A stretch of DNA of 64,000 bases from Metabacillus sp. KUDC1714 (GCF_014217835.1 NZ_CP055263.1:620001-684000); one strand, 5' to 3'; shown: positions 17,587 through 26,388, counted from the stretch's first letter. Notes: generated from the letters alone by a model not told the origin. Numbers and translations are program-made.

Positions 17587-18003
17587 TCACGCTTTTCTGG
17601 TAGAACCCAGTACTTCCAAATAGTGCTGATTGTACATAATGCCTAGGATGTTCCCAAAGGGATCGACCACGGAAGCAGTGATGAACCCCTCTCCGCGCTC
17701 TGTGGGTTCCTCGTACTCTTTCGCTCCCATAGACAGCAATTGCTTGAAAGTTGCTGTTACATCGTCGACGTGCCAGTACACTACAGCACCGGACGGGCCG
17801 GTCGCTGAACTATCGGGCGCGTAGCTGCTATCGATCAGGCCCAGTTCGTGCTGGTAATCGCCGAGTCGAAACTCGGCATATCCTGGACGTTCGAAGTATG
17901 GTTCGATGCCCAATAGCTCGGCGTACCACTTCTTTGCTGCTATTAGATCATCCGTCCAAAAACTAACTGTGGTGAGTCCTCGTAATGTCTGTGTGTCGTT
18001 CAT
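17587..18003 (-). CDS. VOC/glyoxalase family protein, GC-rich
   Basis: A 138-residue protein of the vicinal oxygen chelate (glyoxalase/bleomycin resistance) superfamily: VSFWTDDLIAAKKWYAELLG at the start of the first beta-alpha-beta module and VYWHVDDVTATFKQL at the second, ending SVVDPFGNILGIM. Metal-ligand His/Glu positions are plausible but not certain. ATG 18003 has AAGGTGG 9 bases upstream; the upstream 15 codons are not supported. Its third positions are visibly richer in G and C than its neighbours, suggesting recent transfer. Confidence 0.85.
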   Translation of the reverse strand: MNDTQTLRGLTTVSFWTDDLIAAKKWYAELLGIEPYFERPGYAEFRLGDYQHELGLIDSSYAPDSSATGPSGAVVYWHVDDVTATFKQLLSMGAKEYEEPTERGEGFITASVVDPFGNILGIMYNQHYLEVLGSTRKA

Positions 18004-18218
18004 AATCGATTTCCACCTTAATGTTGAGTAGTATGTCTTGATACTCAACTAAAATAACATCTTCTGATTAACTTCGATTTACTTACGATTAATCCCTTCT
18101 CATATTCAAGAAAACAGTCCGATTGTTGAAGATCCAAGGCTGTTAAAGCTGGCTCGCATTTATTGAACTCTAGCCCTAGTTACTTTAAGTGCAATTATTC
18201 ACTATCTTAAGAACCTTA

Positions 18219-18253
18219 ATAAAAACTCCCTTCCATTAATGAAGGGAGTTTTA
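18219..18253. terminator. Terminator-like hairpin
   Basis: Arms aaaactcccttc/gaagggagtttt with T residues after them, between the VOC and peptidase genes. Confidence 0.8.
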
Positions 18254-18256
18254 TAA

Positions 18257-18343
18257 CCATCAGTAGGGGATTGCCGACTTCGCCACGTCCTGTGGCAAAG
18301 TCGGCAATCGTAATCCTGTACTTCGAGAAAACCCCACTGATGG
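18257..18343. repeat. Nested inverted repeat
   Basis: Outer arms ccatcagt.gggg/ccccactgatgg enclose inner arms gattgccgacttcgccac/gtggcaaagtcggcaatc with loop gtcct. The element ends 10 bp after the stop of the minus-strand peptidase gene. It could be its terminator or a small interspersed element. Confidence 0.75.
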
Positions 18344-18353
18344 AAGTCTCACT

Positions 18354-19415
18354 TTATTCGTCTTCCTCTTCCGCTCTATTTGTTTGCGTTGGGAGAGTAT
18401 CCCAGAAGCTTGTATCAGCCGTTTTAATTGATCCATCAGCAATTGCATTAACTGCTGCATTCAAAGTCGTAATCGTTTGTTTGATTAAATAACCATTGCT
18501 TTTTTGACCAAGTGCATAAGACTCGATATAGTGATCTGACATACCGCGCATTTCAAAAAGTAACGTTGAGATATCATAACGGACTGCAGCACCATTCCGT
18601 CCGATATTTGCGCCATCCCCTCCGTTATATTTGCCGATATGCCCCCAGCCCGTATCTTCAAGGGTATTGTATACCACTGCCCCGAGTTTTTTAGAACCTT
18701 CTAATACCTCTGGTTTTACTTCCGAATTAGTTGGATAGAGGATAGAACCAGATACCAGCTCACCATCTGTTTGACTGCGTGTTCCTTGATGATGTAAATC
18801 AATCATATAATCGATATCATATTTCGAAAACACATTTTCATGAAGTGCTCTTACCTCAGCCTCCATCTCGTTGACAGGCTTATCATGTTCACGATTTAAA
18901 TCAACTTCATTTGCATTATATCGTGTTAAGTGACGATCACCGTCAGCTAAATAGTTATCAAGTGAGAAGTTAACATCACCCATCGCTCCATCAGCATTTA
19001 ACATCGGGATCACTAGCACATTTACATGATCCAGGACATCTTTAAGTTTGTTCGTGCCTAAGTGTTTAATAAATTCAAGTGCCCCTTCAGTGGTGAGCTG
19101 CTCGTTACCATGCTGCTGGGTTAAAAATAATATTGTTGGATTATCAGGGTTTGATAAGTATTTGGCCAAGTAAATATCACGGCCTTTAACCGTTTGCCCA
19201 ATGACTTCAAGCTCCATCGTAGCTTGCTTGGAATCTTGGGTTTTCAAATAATCAACCATGCTTTCATATGTATGTAAAATCGATGTTTGAATGGAACCAT
19301 TCCCCGTGTTTGGCCCATTGCCTACTGCATTTGCTGGAATTGAAACAGCTGTAACTGTTCCTATTGCCAATATACTAGATAATGAAATAGATAAAACTTT
19401 CTTTTTAATACTCAC
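18354..19415 (-). CDS. Secreted M14 family zinc carboxypeptidase
   Basis: A 353-residue protein with a signal peptide (MSIKKKVLSISLSSILAIGT.., cleavage after ANA). The M14 zinc site is clear: QQHGNEQL gives the HxxE pair, DLHHQG the third ligand His, and LLFEMRG near the C-terminus the catalytic Glu. YLADGDRHLTRYNANEVDLN contains the substrate-binding R/N region. It probably trims peptides or peptidoglycan stems outside the cell. The start is GTG with GGGGAGG upstream. It ends in an acidic tail (RAEEEDE). Confidence 0.9.
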   Translation of the reverse strand: MSIKKKVLSISLSSILAIGTVTAVSIPANAVGNGPNTGNGSIQTSILHTYESMVDYLKTQDSKQATMELEVIGQTVKGRDIYLAKYLSNPDNPTILFLTQQHGNEQLTTEGALEFIKHLGTNKLKDVLDHVNVLVIPMLNADGAMGDVNFSLDNYLADGDRHLTRYNANEVDLNREHDKPVNEMEAEVRALHENVFSKYDIDYMIDLHHQGTRSQTDGELVSGSILYPTNSEVKPEVLEGSKKLGAVVYNTLEDTGWGHIGKYNGGDGANIGRNGAAVRYDISTLLFEMRGMSDHYIESYALGQKSNGYLIKQTITTLNAAVNAIADGSIKTADTSFWDTLPTQTNRAEEEDE

Positions 19416-19506
19416 TTACAATTCCTCCCCTTTTTACAATTGGTTACCATTCTATTTTACTGGTTCATGTTACTAGAATTAATAGAGTAGGCTACCTATT
19501 GTTTAG

Positions 19507-19531
19507 ACATATTTCGATACCCGAAATATGT
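19507..19531. promoter_or_regulatory. Palindromic operator-like site upstream of the peptidase gene
   Basis: ACATATTTCG and CGAAATATGT are perfect 10-bp arms separated by 5 bases, about 95 bp upstream of the M14 peptidase start. Candidate repressor site; the regulator is unknown. Confidence 0.45.
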
Positions 19532-19676
19532 GCAAGTAGAATTATTTATTGACATAAATTGTAAGTTCGTAGGGAATAGTGATTACGGATGAAACATGTT
19601 TCAATTTTTACTAAAAGAAGAATCTTGTCTATGAATTAAATCATCTGTATGATTGGAAAATACATAAAATTTTACT

Positions 19677-19871
19677 CTATTTATTAAAGTGATCTATTCT
19701 AGCAAAGAATTCATTGTGAAAATCATAAAATAATTTTTTAGTTGGTAGCAATGATCGGTAGACAGGTGTGATGACGCCTAATGTTCGGGTAACATTTGGC
19801 TCGGTTAAAGGGATTTTCACCGTTGAGCTTGGAATGCTTTCTACTAGTGTCACTTCAGGCATAAGCGCCAC
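19677..19871 (-). pseudogene. LysR-family regulator C-terminal fragment
   Basis: 64 residues, GVALMPEVTLVESIPSS... to FYDFHNEFFARIDHFNK, match the end of a LysR substrate-binding domain. The helix-turn-helix and most of the effector domain are absent. It abuts a TetR fragment, so the two genes have been joined by deletion. Confidence 0.65.
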
Positions 19872-20044
19872 CCTAATCCCACAAGTGAATTATGAATAAA
19901 CTGAGAAAGCCCTTTGATATCATAGTGTTCAGGAATTTCTCCCTGTTCTTGACCATGTTTCAGTAAATAATATTGCGGTTTCCCTTTTTACAAAAGTCTC
20001 TGCAACTTTTGTAACGATAATTCAACCGCTGTGTTCATAAACAT
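19850..20044 (-). pseudogene. TetR-family regulator C-terminal fragment with internal stop
   Basis: The frame reads NTAVELSLQKLQRLL-stop-KGKPQYYLLKHGQEQGEI, then PEHYDIKGLSQFIHNSLVGL. This is the ligand-binding C-terminal half of a TetR regulator. The HTH is missing and a TAA interrupts it. Confidence 0.55.
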
Positions 20045-20084
20045 CCTTTCTTTATTAAGGGAATTACTCTTTTACGTAAGTACA

Positions 20085-20393
20085 TTACTTTACAAAATTC
20101 ATCTCCAGACCGTGACATTTAAAGTTATAATTAGGATTTTTCCTAACTTCTTCTTTCTGAAGTTCATACAAAGCTAATTTATAGTTTATTTCTTCTAGGT
20201 GTTTTACACTTTCTTCGATTTTCTTTTGTACTTCCAATTTATTCTGCATCAACATTTCTTGTCTTTGCAATAAGGTAATATTACCCAAAATATAGATATT
20301 TATTACAGCTGGCATACCATCACATCTCAAAAATATATTTTTTAGCATTCTCTCAAAACTAACTTGGTCACGCTCTGGTAACATTTTGGTCAC
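20085..20393 (-). pseudogene. MerR-family regulator C-terminal fragment
   Basis: 102 codons. From about residue 25 onward (LRCDGMPAVINIYILGN, LLQRQEMLMQNKLEVQKKIE, YKLALYE) it matches the dimerisation coiled coil of MerR regulators. The DNA-binding domain is missing; the first 20 codons (VTKMLPERDQ) lie in the duplicated attachment-site flank and are not MerR sequence. Confidence 0.6.
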
Positions 20394-20513
20394 ACAATAT
20401 AGATAACTACGGGAAATTACAGTTCATTTATGTTTGCATGGCCCCCTCAAATACCTTGATATGATGCCATTTCAGAGCATCCTAGTATAATAGCGGTAAT
20501 TATACACTCCACC
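20315..20513. repeat. Duplicated island end, copy 1
   Basis: About 200 bp are homologous to 30970-31184: shared blocks include catcacatctcaaaa, ggtcac.ctctggtaacatt, acagttcatttatgtttgcatg and gagcatcctagta. Each copy ends in a partial tRNA-Ala. Confidence 0.8.
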
Positions 20514-20555
20514 CTGGCAGCGTAGAGGTCAGGGGTTCGAGCCCCCTATGCTCCA
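20514..20555 (+). other. Partial tRNA-Ala 3' copy (attachment site)
   Basis: 42 bases from the anticodon loop (ctggcag) to the discriminator A are identical to the tRNA at 15240 except one base (gag for gat in the T loop). The 5' half is absent. This is the footprint left by integrase-mediated insertion at a tRNA 3' end. Confidence 0.88.
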
Positions 20556-20617
20556 TCCTATATAAAATCCGGAAAAAACCTTGATATATCAAGGTTTTTT
20601 TCTCTTCTCCTGCGTCC

Positions 20618-20860
20618 TCAACGGGCATCGAAATTTATGCTTAACTTCCGTTTGGTCACAGTATTCATTTTATAATTACATCTAACGCGGGCTTCTTCTT
20701 CTTGCATTGTTGGAAGCACATGCGAATAAGTGTCGAGTGTTACTTTTAGGTTACTGTGACCTAATCGTTCTGATATGATCTTGACATTTATTCCTATCGA
20801 CAATAACAAAGTTGTATGAGTATGCCATAAATCGTGGAAGCGGATTTGTAATAAGCCATA
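20618..20860 (-). pseudogene. Tyrosine recombinase (integrase) C-terminal remnant
   Basis: The frame reads QIRFHDLWHTHTTLLLSIGI, NVKIISERLGHS, NLKVTLDTYSHVLPTMQEE, the C-terminal catalytic block of a phage-type integrase. The box normally reads HDLRHT; here the catalytic Arg is Trp, a single C-to-T change. The N-terminal three quarters are gone. Its tail points at the adjacent partial tRNA, as expected for int beside attL. Confidence 0.85.
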
Positions 20861-20865
20861 AAAAA

Positions 20866-20935
20866 TAAAGGGTGATACATATTAGTCATGTATAATATGT
20901 ATCACCCTTTTCTTTCCTGTTCCACAATAACGCCC
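20866..20935. repeat. Dispersed hairpin repeat, copy C
   Basis: Stem gggtgatacatatt/aatatgtatcaccc, loop agtcatgtat, followed by cctgttccacaataacgccc. It interrupts the integrase remnant at its 5' side. Confidence 0.8.
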
Positions 20936-21046
20936 AGAATGTGGAAGATCATTATTTAAGATAACCACCCTTTTACTTTAATAAGAAATCTTCTTTTTAT
21001 AGGAAGGTAGTTAGTGAACTGAAATTCTATCTTTTTAAACAAGAAT

Positions 21047-21075
21047 AGGCTACCTCACCTTTAGTGAAATAACCT
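21047..21075 (-). terminator. Terminator of the sugar ABC operon
   Basis: On the minus strand aggttatttcac pairs with gtgaggtagcct (with G-U pairs), 9 bp after the last permease stop. Confidence 0.65.
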
Positions 21076-21083
21076 ACTTTACT

Positions 21084-21917
21084 CTATTTTCCACCTGTAA
21101 ATGAAATTCCTTTAATAAAATACTTATTGAAGAAGGCATAGATTAATAGTACAGGTAATGTAAAGATCATAGAAGCTGCCATGATATAGTTCCAATAACT
21201 AATATATTGACCTTTGAAAGTATTTAATCCAAGTGGCAATGTATATAGATTTGGATCCGATAGAACAATTAATGGACGCATAAAATCATTCCATATTCCC
21301 ATAAAAACAAAGATCGTTTGTGCCGCTAAGGCCGGACGAGCTAATGGTAAAACAACCTTGAAGAAGATACCAAATCGATTTAGACCGTCAATCAAAGCTG
21401 CCTCCTCCAATTCTTTAGGGAAGTTAATAAAGAATTGGCGCATCATAAAAATAAACGTTGCATTAATCATAGACGGAGCAATCATTCCTTGGTAGGAATT
21501 TAACCAGCCAAGCTCTTTTAAAATCAAATAGTTTGGTATCATCGTTACCTGTGCTGGAATCATCAACACAGCTAAAATGATGACAAACAATGCATTTTTA
21601 CCAGGAAAACTTAATCTAGCAAGAGCATATCCCGCCATTGAATTAAAAATTAAATTTAAAGCTGTCGCAACTGATGCGATAAACACACTGTTAAATAACC
21701 ATCTAGGAAACAGTTCTTGTTCTATAAATATCGTTTTATAGTTGTCGAAGGTAAAATCCTTTGGGATAAAATTCATCGAACCACTTACTATCTCTTCAAG
21801 TGTTTTAAAAGAAGAAGAAAGTGCCCATAAAAATGGGATGAGCGTGATAATCGCATAGCCTACTAGAATCACATATAATATGTTTCTTCCAACACTTCTT
21901 TTTTTCATGCTGCTCAC
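21084..21917 (-). CDS. Carbohydrate ABC transporter permease (MalG type)
   Basis: A 277-residue membrane protein with six helices and the inner-membrane EAA loop (EEAALIDGLNRFGIFFKVVLP). It is the MalG-like half of a CUT1 importer. It starts 3 bp after the MalF-type gene stop, so the two are translationally coupled. No ATPase gene is present; in bacilli CUT1 systems commonly share one ATPase (MsmX), which I infer here. Substrate by context: oligosaccharides of glucose. Confidence 0.93.
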   Translation of the reverse strand: MSSMKKRSVGRNILYVILVGYAIITLIPFLWALSSSFKTLEEIVSGSMNFIPKDFTFDNYKTIFIEQELFPRWLFNSVFIASVATALNLIFNSMAGYALARLSFPGKNALFVIILAVLMIPAQVTMIPNYLILKELGWLNSYQGMIAPSMINATFIFMMRQFFINFPKELEEAALIDGLNRFGIFFKVVLPLARPALAAQTIFVFMGIWNDFMRPLIVLSDPNLYTLPLGLNTFKGQYISYWNYIMAASMIFTLPVLLIYAFFNKYFIKGISFTGGK

Positions 21918-21920
21918 TCC

Positions 21921-22829
21921 TTAGTAGAGGGATTCCTCTTTTGAAAATTTTCGTTGTAATAAGGTTGCAACTAGGATCACCAATGCAAGTGCAAATGCTA
22001 ATGCTGCAGCATATCCCATTGTGCCAAAGTTTTTAAATGCGTATTGATAAATCAGTAAAACAACCGTTAATGTTGAGTTGTTTGGTCCACCAGAACCACC
22101 TGAGAAAATATAGGATTGATCGAATAGTTGGAATGTCCCGATAATCCCCATGATCACAACAAATGAAGTAACTGGGCGTAAATTTGGAACGGTAATATAC
22201 CAAAATTTCTTAATTGGGCCTGCTCCATCTAGTTCTGCAGCTTCATAAAGTGAATCAGGAACATCCTGAAGAGCCGCTAAGTAAATAACCATAAAGAATG
22301 GTGCTGTTGACCAAATGTTCATAATCATGATGGCATTTAACGCAACTGCAGGATCTCCCATCCAGTTATAGGTTGGTAGTCCTATCATACTAAGAAGATT
22401 GTTAATTAAACCATTTTGGTTATACATCCACATAAAGATTAATGTTAATACAGCTGAGGATGTAAGCGTCGGAAGGAAGTAAATAATTCTAAAAAGCTTC
22501 TCTCCCTTTAATCCTGCATTTAATGTTGCAGCAAGAATAAGTGCTAGGATCGTTTGACATGGAACAACAATCACAACATATTTAAATGTATTCCATAAAG
22601 CAATTTTCGCCCTCGTGTCATCTAGTATTTTTGCAAAGTTTTCAAAGGCAACAAATTTATAGCTCGTTCCTCCTAATAATTGAACATCATTAAATGATAA
22701 GAAGATCGCATATAAAATAGGGCCAATAACAAATAGTAACAGGACGAATAGAGCAGGTGACATGAATAAATAGCCTTGTCCTGCATCTCTTAATCTTGCT
22801 GGTGAATACTTTCTTTTCATGTGTTTCAT
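21921..22829 (-). CDS. Carbohydrate ABC transporter permease (MalF type)
   Basis: A 302-residue permease with six helices and the EAA motif YEAAELDGAGPIKKFWYITVP. It pairs with the downstream MalG-type protein. The N-terminus (KRKYSPARLRDAGQGYLFMSP) is typical of CUT1 MalF-like subunits without the large periplasmic loop of enteric MalF. A 130-bp gap with two hairpins separates it from the binding-protein gene. Confidence 0.93.
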   Translation of the reverse strand: MKHMKRKYSPARLRDAGQGYLFMSPALFVLLLFVIGPILYAIFLSFNDVQLLGGTSYKFVAFENFAKILDDTRAKIALWNTFKYVVIVVPCQTILALILAATLNAGLKGEKLFRIIYFLPTLTSSAVLTLIFMWMYNQNGLINNLLSMIGLPTYNWMGDPAVALNAIMIMNIWSTAPFFMVIYLAALQDVPDSLYEAAELDGAGPIKKFWYITVPNLRPVTSFVVIMGIIGTFQLFDQSYIFSGGSGGPNNSTLTVVLLIYQYAFKNFGTMGYAAALAFALALVILVATLLQRKFSKEESLY

Positions 22830-22863
22830 CTCCCTTATAAGAGCCCTCTCTTTTAGTTTATAT

Positions 22864-22908
22864 AACTCTTTCTATCGATGTTAGATTCAAACATCGATAG
22901 AAAGAGTT
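22864..22908. promoter_or_regulatory. Intercistronic perfect inverted repeat
   Basis: Two 19-bp arms, aactctttctatcgatgtt and aacatcgatagaaagagtt, are separated by 7 bases. It lies between the binding-protein and permease genes without a T run, so it probably sets mRNA stability or partial read-through. A second hairpin, gaggaagg/ccttcctc, lies at 22927-22951. Confidence 0.75.
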
Positions 22909-22961
22909 GTATACCTTAAAAGGAAAGAGGAAGGAAGCTGCCCCTTCCTCTTGGTTACTTA

Positions 22962-24224
22962 TTATTGTGCTTCAATTTCTTTATTCGCTTGATCTTGCGC
23001 TTCCTTCAAAGCTTCATCTAGTGGACGATCGCCAAGGTAGGCACTAACAAACTGGTTATTAAAGTTTGTAAAAATAACAGGTAGGTTTTTACCATCAGAC
23101 CAAACGGTTGCATATCGAGCACCATTTACAAGTGACGCACGAAGCTCATCTTTATCATAACCAAGCTCAACTGCTACTGATTTTCGAGAAGGTAACTCAA
23201 ATCCTTTTGAAGTCCAAGTCTTCATACCTTCTTTTCCAGTTAGATAAGAGATAAGCTCCCAAGCTGCTTCTTTCTTTTCAGATGCTGAATTCATGACGTA
23301 GCCTACAGTAAATGCCATCGTGCCTTGTTTACCATCAATCGTTGGTACTTCTGCTGTTCCGAACTCAATATCAGGGAATGTACTTTGTAAGTATGGAATA
23401 GCCCAGTTTCCTTCAATGACCATTGCAGCTTTTCCTTGTCCGAACATTTCACCAGTCCAACCTGCACCTACTTCATTAGGTTGTGCTGCAGTTTTGTCTA
23501 CTAAGTGTTGATCCACATATGGTTGTAAACCTGCTACAACATCTTCACTTGCAAAGTTTGCATTACCATCTTTTACAATGTCTCCGCCTTTAGATTCTGC
23601 AATAAACTGTAGGCGTGCTAGTTCTGGATTTTGACCAAATCCAAAGACTTGATTACCTTGTGTTAATTTTTTTGATACGTCTAAAAGCTCATCCCAAGTT
23701 TTTGGAACCTCTACATTAGCATCTGCAAGCATTTTTTTGTTATAGAAAAGTGCTAGAGTTGAATAGCCCTTAGGAAAACCATAAGTCTTTCCATCTATTT
23801 GGAAGGCTTCAATTAATGGCTTTTCAAAATCCTCTATGTCGAATCCCTCTGTCACATAGCTATCTAAAGGTTCTACAACTCCTGTTTCAATTAAACCTGG
23901 TGCTTCAAAGGCATCAAGATAGAATACATCTGGACCTTCGCCACCAATTAATCTTGTTTTAATTACATCCATATATTGATCTGCGATTACTTCATGCTTT
24001 ACCTTAATATTAGGATGACTTGTTTCAAAATCTTGAAGGACTTGTTTGAGAAGTTCACTTTCTTCTGGTGAGGACCCCCAACCTGCAAGAGTAATTTCAA
24101 CTGGTTGATCTGAGTTTGTTGCATCTCCACTTGCACTGTCATCACCATTGCTACAGCCAGCTAAAACGTTTCCAATCAAGAAAGATACAGTACCTAATGT
24201 TGCTAACCATTTTTTCATTTTCAT
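22962..24224 (-). CDS. Sugar-binding lipoprotein of ABC transporter
   Basis: A 420-residue extracellular solute-binding protein (family 1). The signal peptide ends in lipobox LAGC, so Cys is lipidated and the protein is tethered outside the membrane. ITLAGWGSSPEESELLKQVL and GFPKGYSTLALFYNKKML are typical of CUT1 binding proteins. ATG 24224 is chosen because GGGGGAAC precedes it by 4-5 bases; eight upstream codons are unsupported. It sits between the debranching-enzyme gene and the permeases, suggesting a maltodextrin- or isomaltooligosaccharide-type ligand. Confidence 0.92.
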   Translation of the reverse strand: MKMKKWLATLGTVSFLIGNVLAGCSNGDDSASGDATNSDQPVEITLAGWGSSPEESELLKQVLQDFETSHPNIKVKHEVIADQYMDVIKTRLIGGEGPDVFYLDAFEAPGLIETGVVEPLDSYVTEGFDIEDFEKPLIEAFQIDGKTYGFPKGYSTLALFYNKKMLADANVEVPKTWDELLDVSKKLTQGNQVFGFGQNPELARLQFIAESKGGDIVKDGNANFASEDVVAGLQPYVDQHLVDKTAAQPNEVGAGWTGEMFGQGKAAMVIEGNWAIPYLQSTFPDIEFGTAEVPTIDGKQGTMAFTVGYVMNSASEKKEAAWELISYLTGKEGMKTWTSKGFELPSRKSVAVELGYDKDELRASLVNGARYATVWSDGKNLPVIFTNFNNQFVSAYLGDRPLDEALKEAQDQANKEIEAQ

Positions 24225-24265
24225 GTTTGTTCCCCCTATAAAGGACAATCAATTTTATTTTCATT

Positions 24266-24290
24266 TCCAAAGGGGATTCACCCCTTTGGT
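24266..24290 (-). terminator. Hairpin after the debranching-enzyme gene
   Basis: Perfect arms ccaaagggg/cccctttgg lie between the debranching-enzyme stop and the binding-protein ribosome binding site. No T run, so it is a weak terminator or stabilising element. Confidence 0.6.
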
Positions 24291-24294
24291 TTAA

Positions 24295-26388
24295 TTAATA
24301 GATAAGTTCAAAGCCTGTTGTATTCTCTAATACCTTTACTTCAATGCTTTCTTGATTTCGTTGAAGTGATATCGATAGTTGACCATTTCCAATCGTCATT
24401 CCTTCAACAGCCAAAGAGTTCATATCATCTAATAGGGTCGGATTTAGTTTAATTTCCTTTTTAAGACTATCAGGGAATAACCCTAATAATGTTTGAATAA
24501 AGACAATTGGTGTTCCAGCCGCCCAAGCTTGTGGGGAGCAAGCAACTGGATATTTCACAGCCTTTCCAAGCTCTTTACTATAACCACAGAATAGTTCAGG
24601 CAATCGATTGTATTCGAAATGAGCTGCGGCATTTATTAAACCAGTCATAACTTTTTTTGCTTCTTCCTGCTGACCAAGTTTACCCATTCCTAGTAAAATC
24701 ATGCTATTGTCATGAGGCCAGATACTTCCGTCATGATAGCTCATTGGATTATAGCCAGCTTCACCTTCACCCATTGTTCTGATTCCATAGCCTGAAAACA
24801 TTTTCTCGGAAAGAAGCATGTTTGCTACTGCCTTATTTCTTTCCTCAGAAAGCATTCCCGAGAATAAAACATGACCAGGATTTGAGGTGATTGTTCCAAC
24901 TTGTTGCTTGTTTTCATCAAGAGCAATGGCATAGAAGTTAACGTCATCCATCCAAAATTCAGCATCAAACTTTTCTTTAAGCTTGCTTGCTTGTTGACGT
25001 AGCTGAACAGCTAACTTTTGTTTTCCAATTTGGTCATAAATCTCAGCTATTCCTATTTTTGCTTGATACACGTAGCCTTGTACCTCAGCTAATGCAATCG
25101 GTGTTTTCGCATAGTCTCCGTTGCGGTGAACAATTGAGTCACCTGAATCTTTCCAGCCTTGATTAGCAATTCCCTTACTTGATTCTTGATGATATTCAAC
25201 AAACAAATCGCCATCACGGTCACCGTATTGATCGATCCATGCTAAGGCATCAGCAATATTTGATTCAACTTCCTTCACAATTTCTAAATCACCAGTCCAC
25301 TTCACATACTCACAAACTAAAATAAGGAATAATGGTGTAGCGTCTATCGTTCCATAGTAAGGTGTGAAAGGAATTTGATTTGTATTGGCTAGCTCACCAA
25401 AACGAATTTCATGCATGATTTTTCCTGGTTGTTCATCACGCCAAGAATCTTGGTTTTTTCCTTGCTTGCTTGCCATCGTTAAAATTGTCCCTTTAGCAAC
25501 CTCTGGATTCAGCGATAGCATTTGTAAAGCAGCTATTAAACTATCACGACCAAATGGAACGCCAAACCAAGGTAAGCCCGCTACAGGAAACTTGCCATAA
25601 CCAAGATCAGTTAAAAGAACTCGTAAGTCACCAATCCCTCGGTCCACAAGACGTTTAAGAGCTTCATGATCAGTTTTCACCTTAGGAATGTTCGCTTCCC
25701 ATTCTTGATATGATTTTTTTAACTGGTATAGAGCCTGTTCCGGTTCAATGACCTGGTTATGGTTTGTGTCACCTACTTGTGGTTGAACCATAAAAGTGAC
25801 GGATTCTCCACACCCATGATCGAGGTTAAAATCAAAGGTTATGTCACCTGTTTCGGTTACCTGAATCGCTTCCTTATTCCAATCAATTCTTGTGCGTCTA
25901 TTAATTTGATCAGCACCTTCATAATGATAAGTTAATGAGTTCCCATCAACAGTCTGCCCTGTACGCTTTCCAACCTCTCCATTTTGAAAGCCACGAACAA
26001 TAAACATATCTTTAAAATCAACATCCACATGAATGCTTAGTTTAAACTCGACAGGCTTAGGGTAGTAATTTTTCACCTTAACCGTTTCGTATAGCACGTC
26101 TCCGTAAATAAAACGTGTACGTTCAATCTCTACTGATTCACGCCATAAAATGAGTTGGCAATCTTTCTCCATATGTGGGTTTGTTAATAAAATCTTAGCC
26201 ATATAGTTTTCATCAGCATCTGATGACAATAGAATAGGTTCCTCCCCATTAATACGAAGATCCAATTTGCTTAGAAAGCGCGTATCCTTCGTATAGAGCC
26301 CTAAACCATACGAATGATTTTCAGGGATATTTCCTTTGTCATCTGTTAGTAAAAATAAATCATTTTCTTTTATTACTCGGTAATCCAT
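24295..26388 (-). CDS. Glycogen debranching family / amylo-alpha-1,6-glucosidase
   Basis: A 697-residue protein. The N-terminal 200 residues form the GDE N-terminal beta domain (ENHSYGLGLYTKDTRFLSKL). The (alpha/alpha)6 toroid follows with GLPWFGVPFGRDSLIAALQM, QGWKDSGDSI, and YNPMSYHDGSIWPHDNSMIL. The Asp in FGRDS and the SYHDGSIWPHDN block are conserved in this family of alpha-glucosidic debranching enzymes. No signal peptide, so it acts in the cytoplasm on imported or stored glucan. First gene after the LacI operator; operon with the ABC genes. Confidence 0.9.
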   Translation of the reverse strand: MDYRVIKENDLFLLTDDKGNIPENHSYGLGLYTKDTRFLSKLDLRINGEEPILLSSDADENYMAKILLTNPHMEKDCQLILWRESVEIERTRFIYGDVLYETVKVKNYYPKPVEFKLSIHVDVDFKDMFIVRGFQNGEVGKRTGQTVDGNSLTYHYEGADQINRRTRIDWNKEAIQVTETGDITFDFNLDHGCGESVTFMVQPQVGDTNHNQVIEPEQALYQLKKSYQEWEANIPKVKTDHEALKRLVDRGIGDLRVLLTDLGYGKFPVAGLPWFGVPFGRDSLIAALQMLSLNPEVAKGTILTMASKQGKNQDSWRDEQPGKIMHEIRFGELANTNQIPFTPYYGTIDATPLFLILVCEYVKWTGDLEIVKEVESNIADALAWIDQYGDRDGDLFVEYHQESSKGIANQGWKDSGDSIVHRNGDYAKTPIALAEVQGYVYQAKIGIAEIYDQIGKQKLAVQLRQQASKLKEKFDAEFWMDDVNFYAIALDENKQQVGTITSNPGHVLFSGMLSEERNKAVANMLLSEKMFSGYGIRTMGEGEAGYNPMSYHDGSIWPHDNSMILLGMGKLGQQEEAKKVMTGLINAAAHFEYNRLPELFCGYSKELGKAVKYPVACSPQAWAAGTPIVFIQTLLGLFPDSLKKEIKLNPTLLDDMNSLAVEGMTIGNGQLSISLQRNQESIEVKVLENTTGFELIY

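Noticed and set aside
21084..24224. Missing ATPase gene as evidence of a broken importer
   Set aside because: CUT1 importers in bacilli commonly share one ATPase (MsmX), so its absence is normal.
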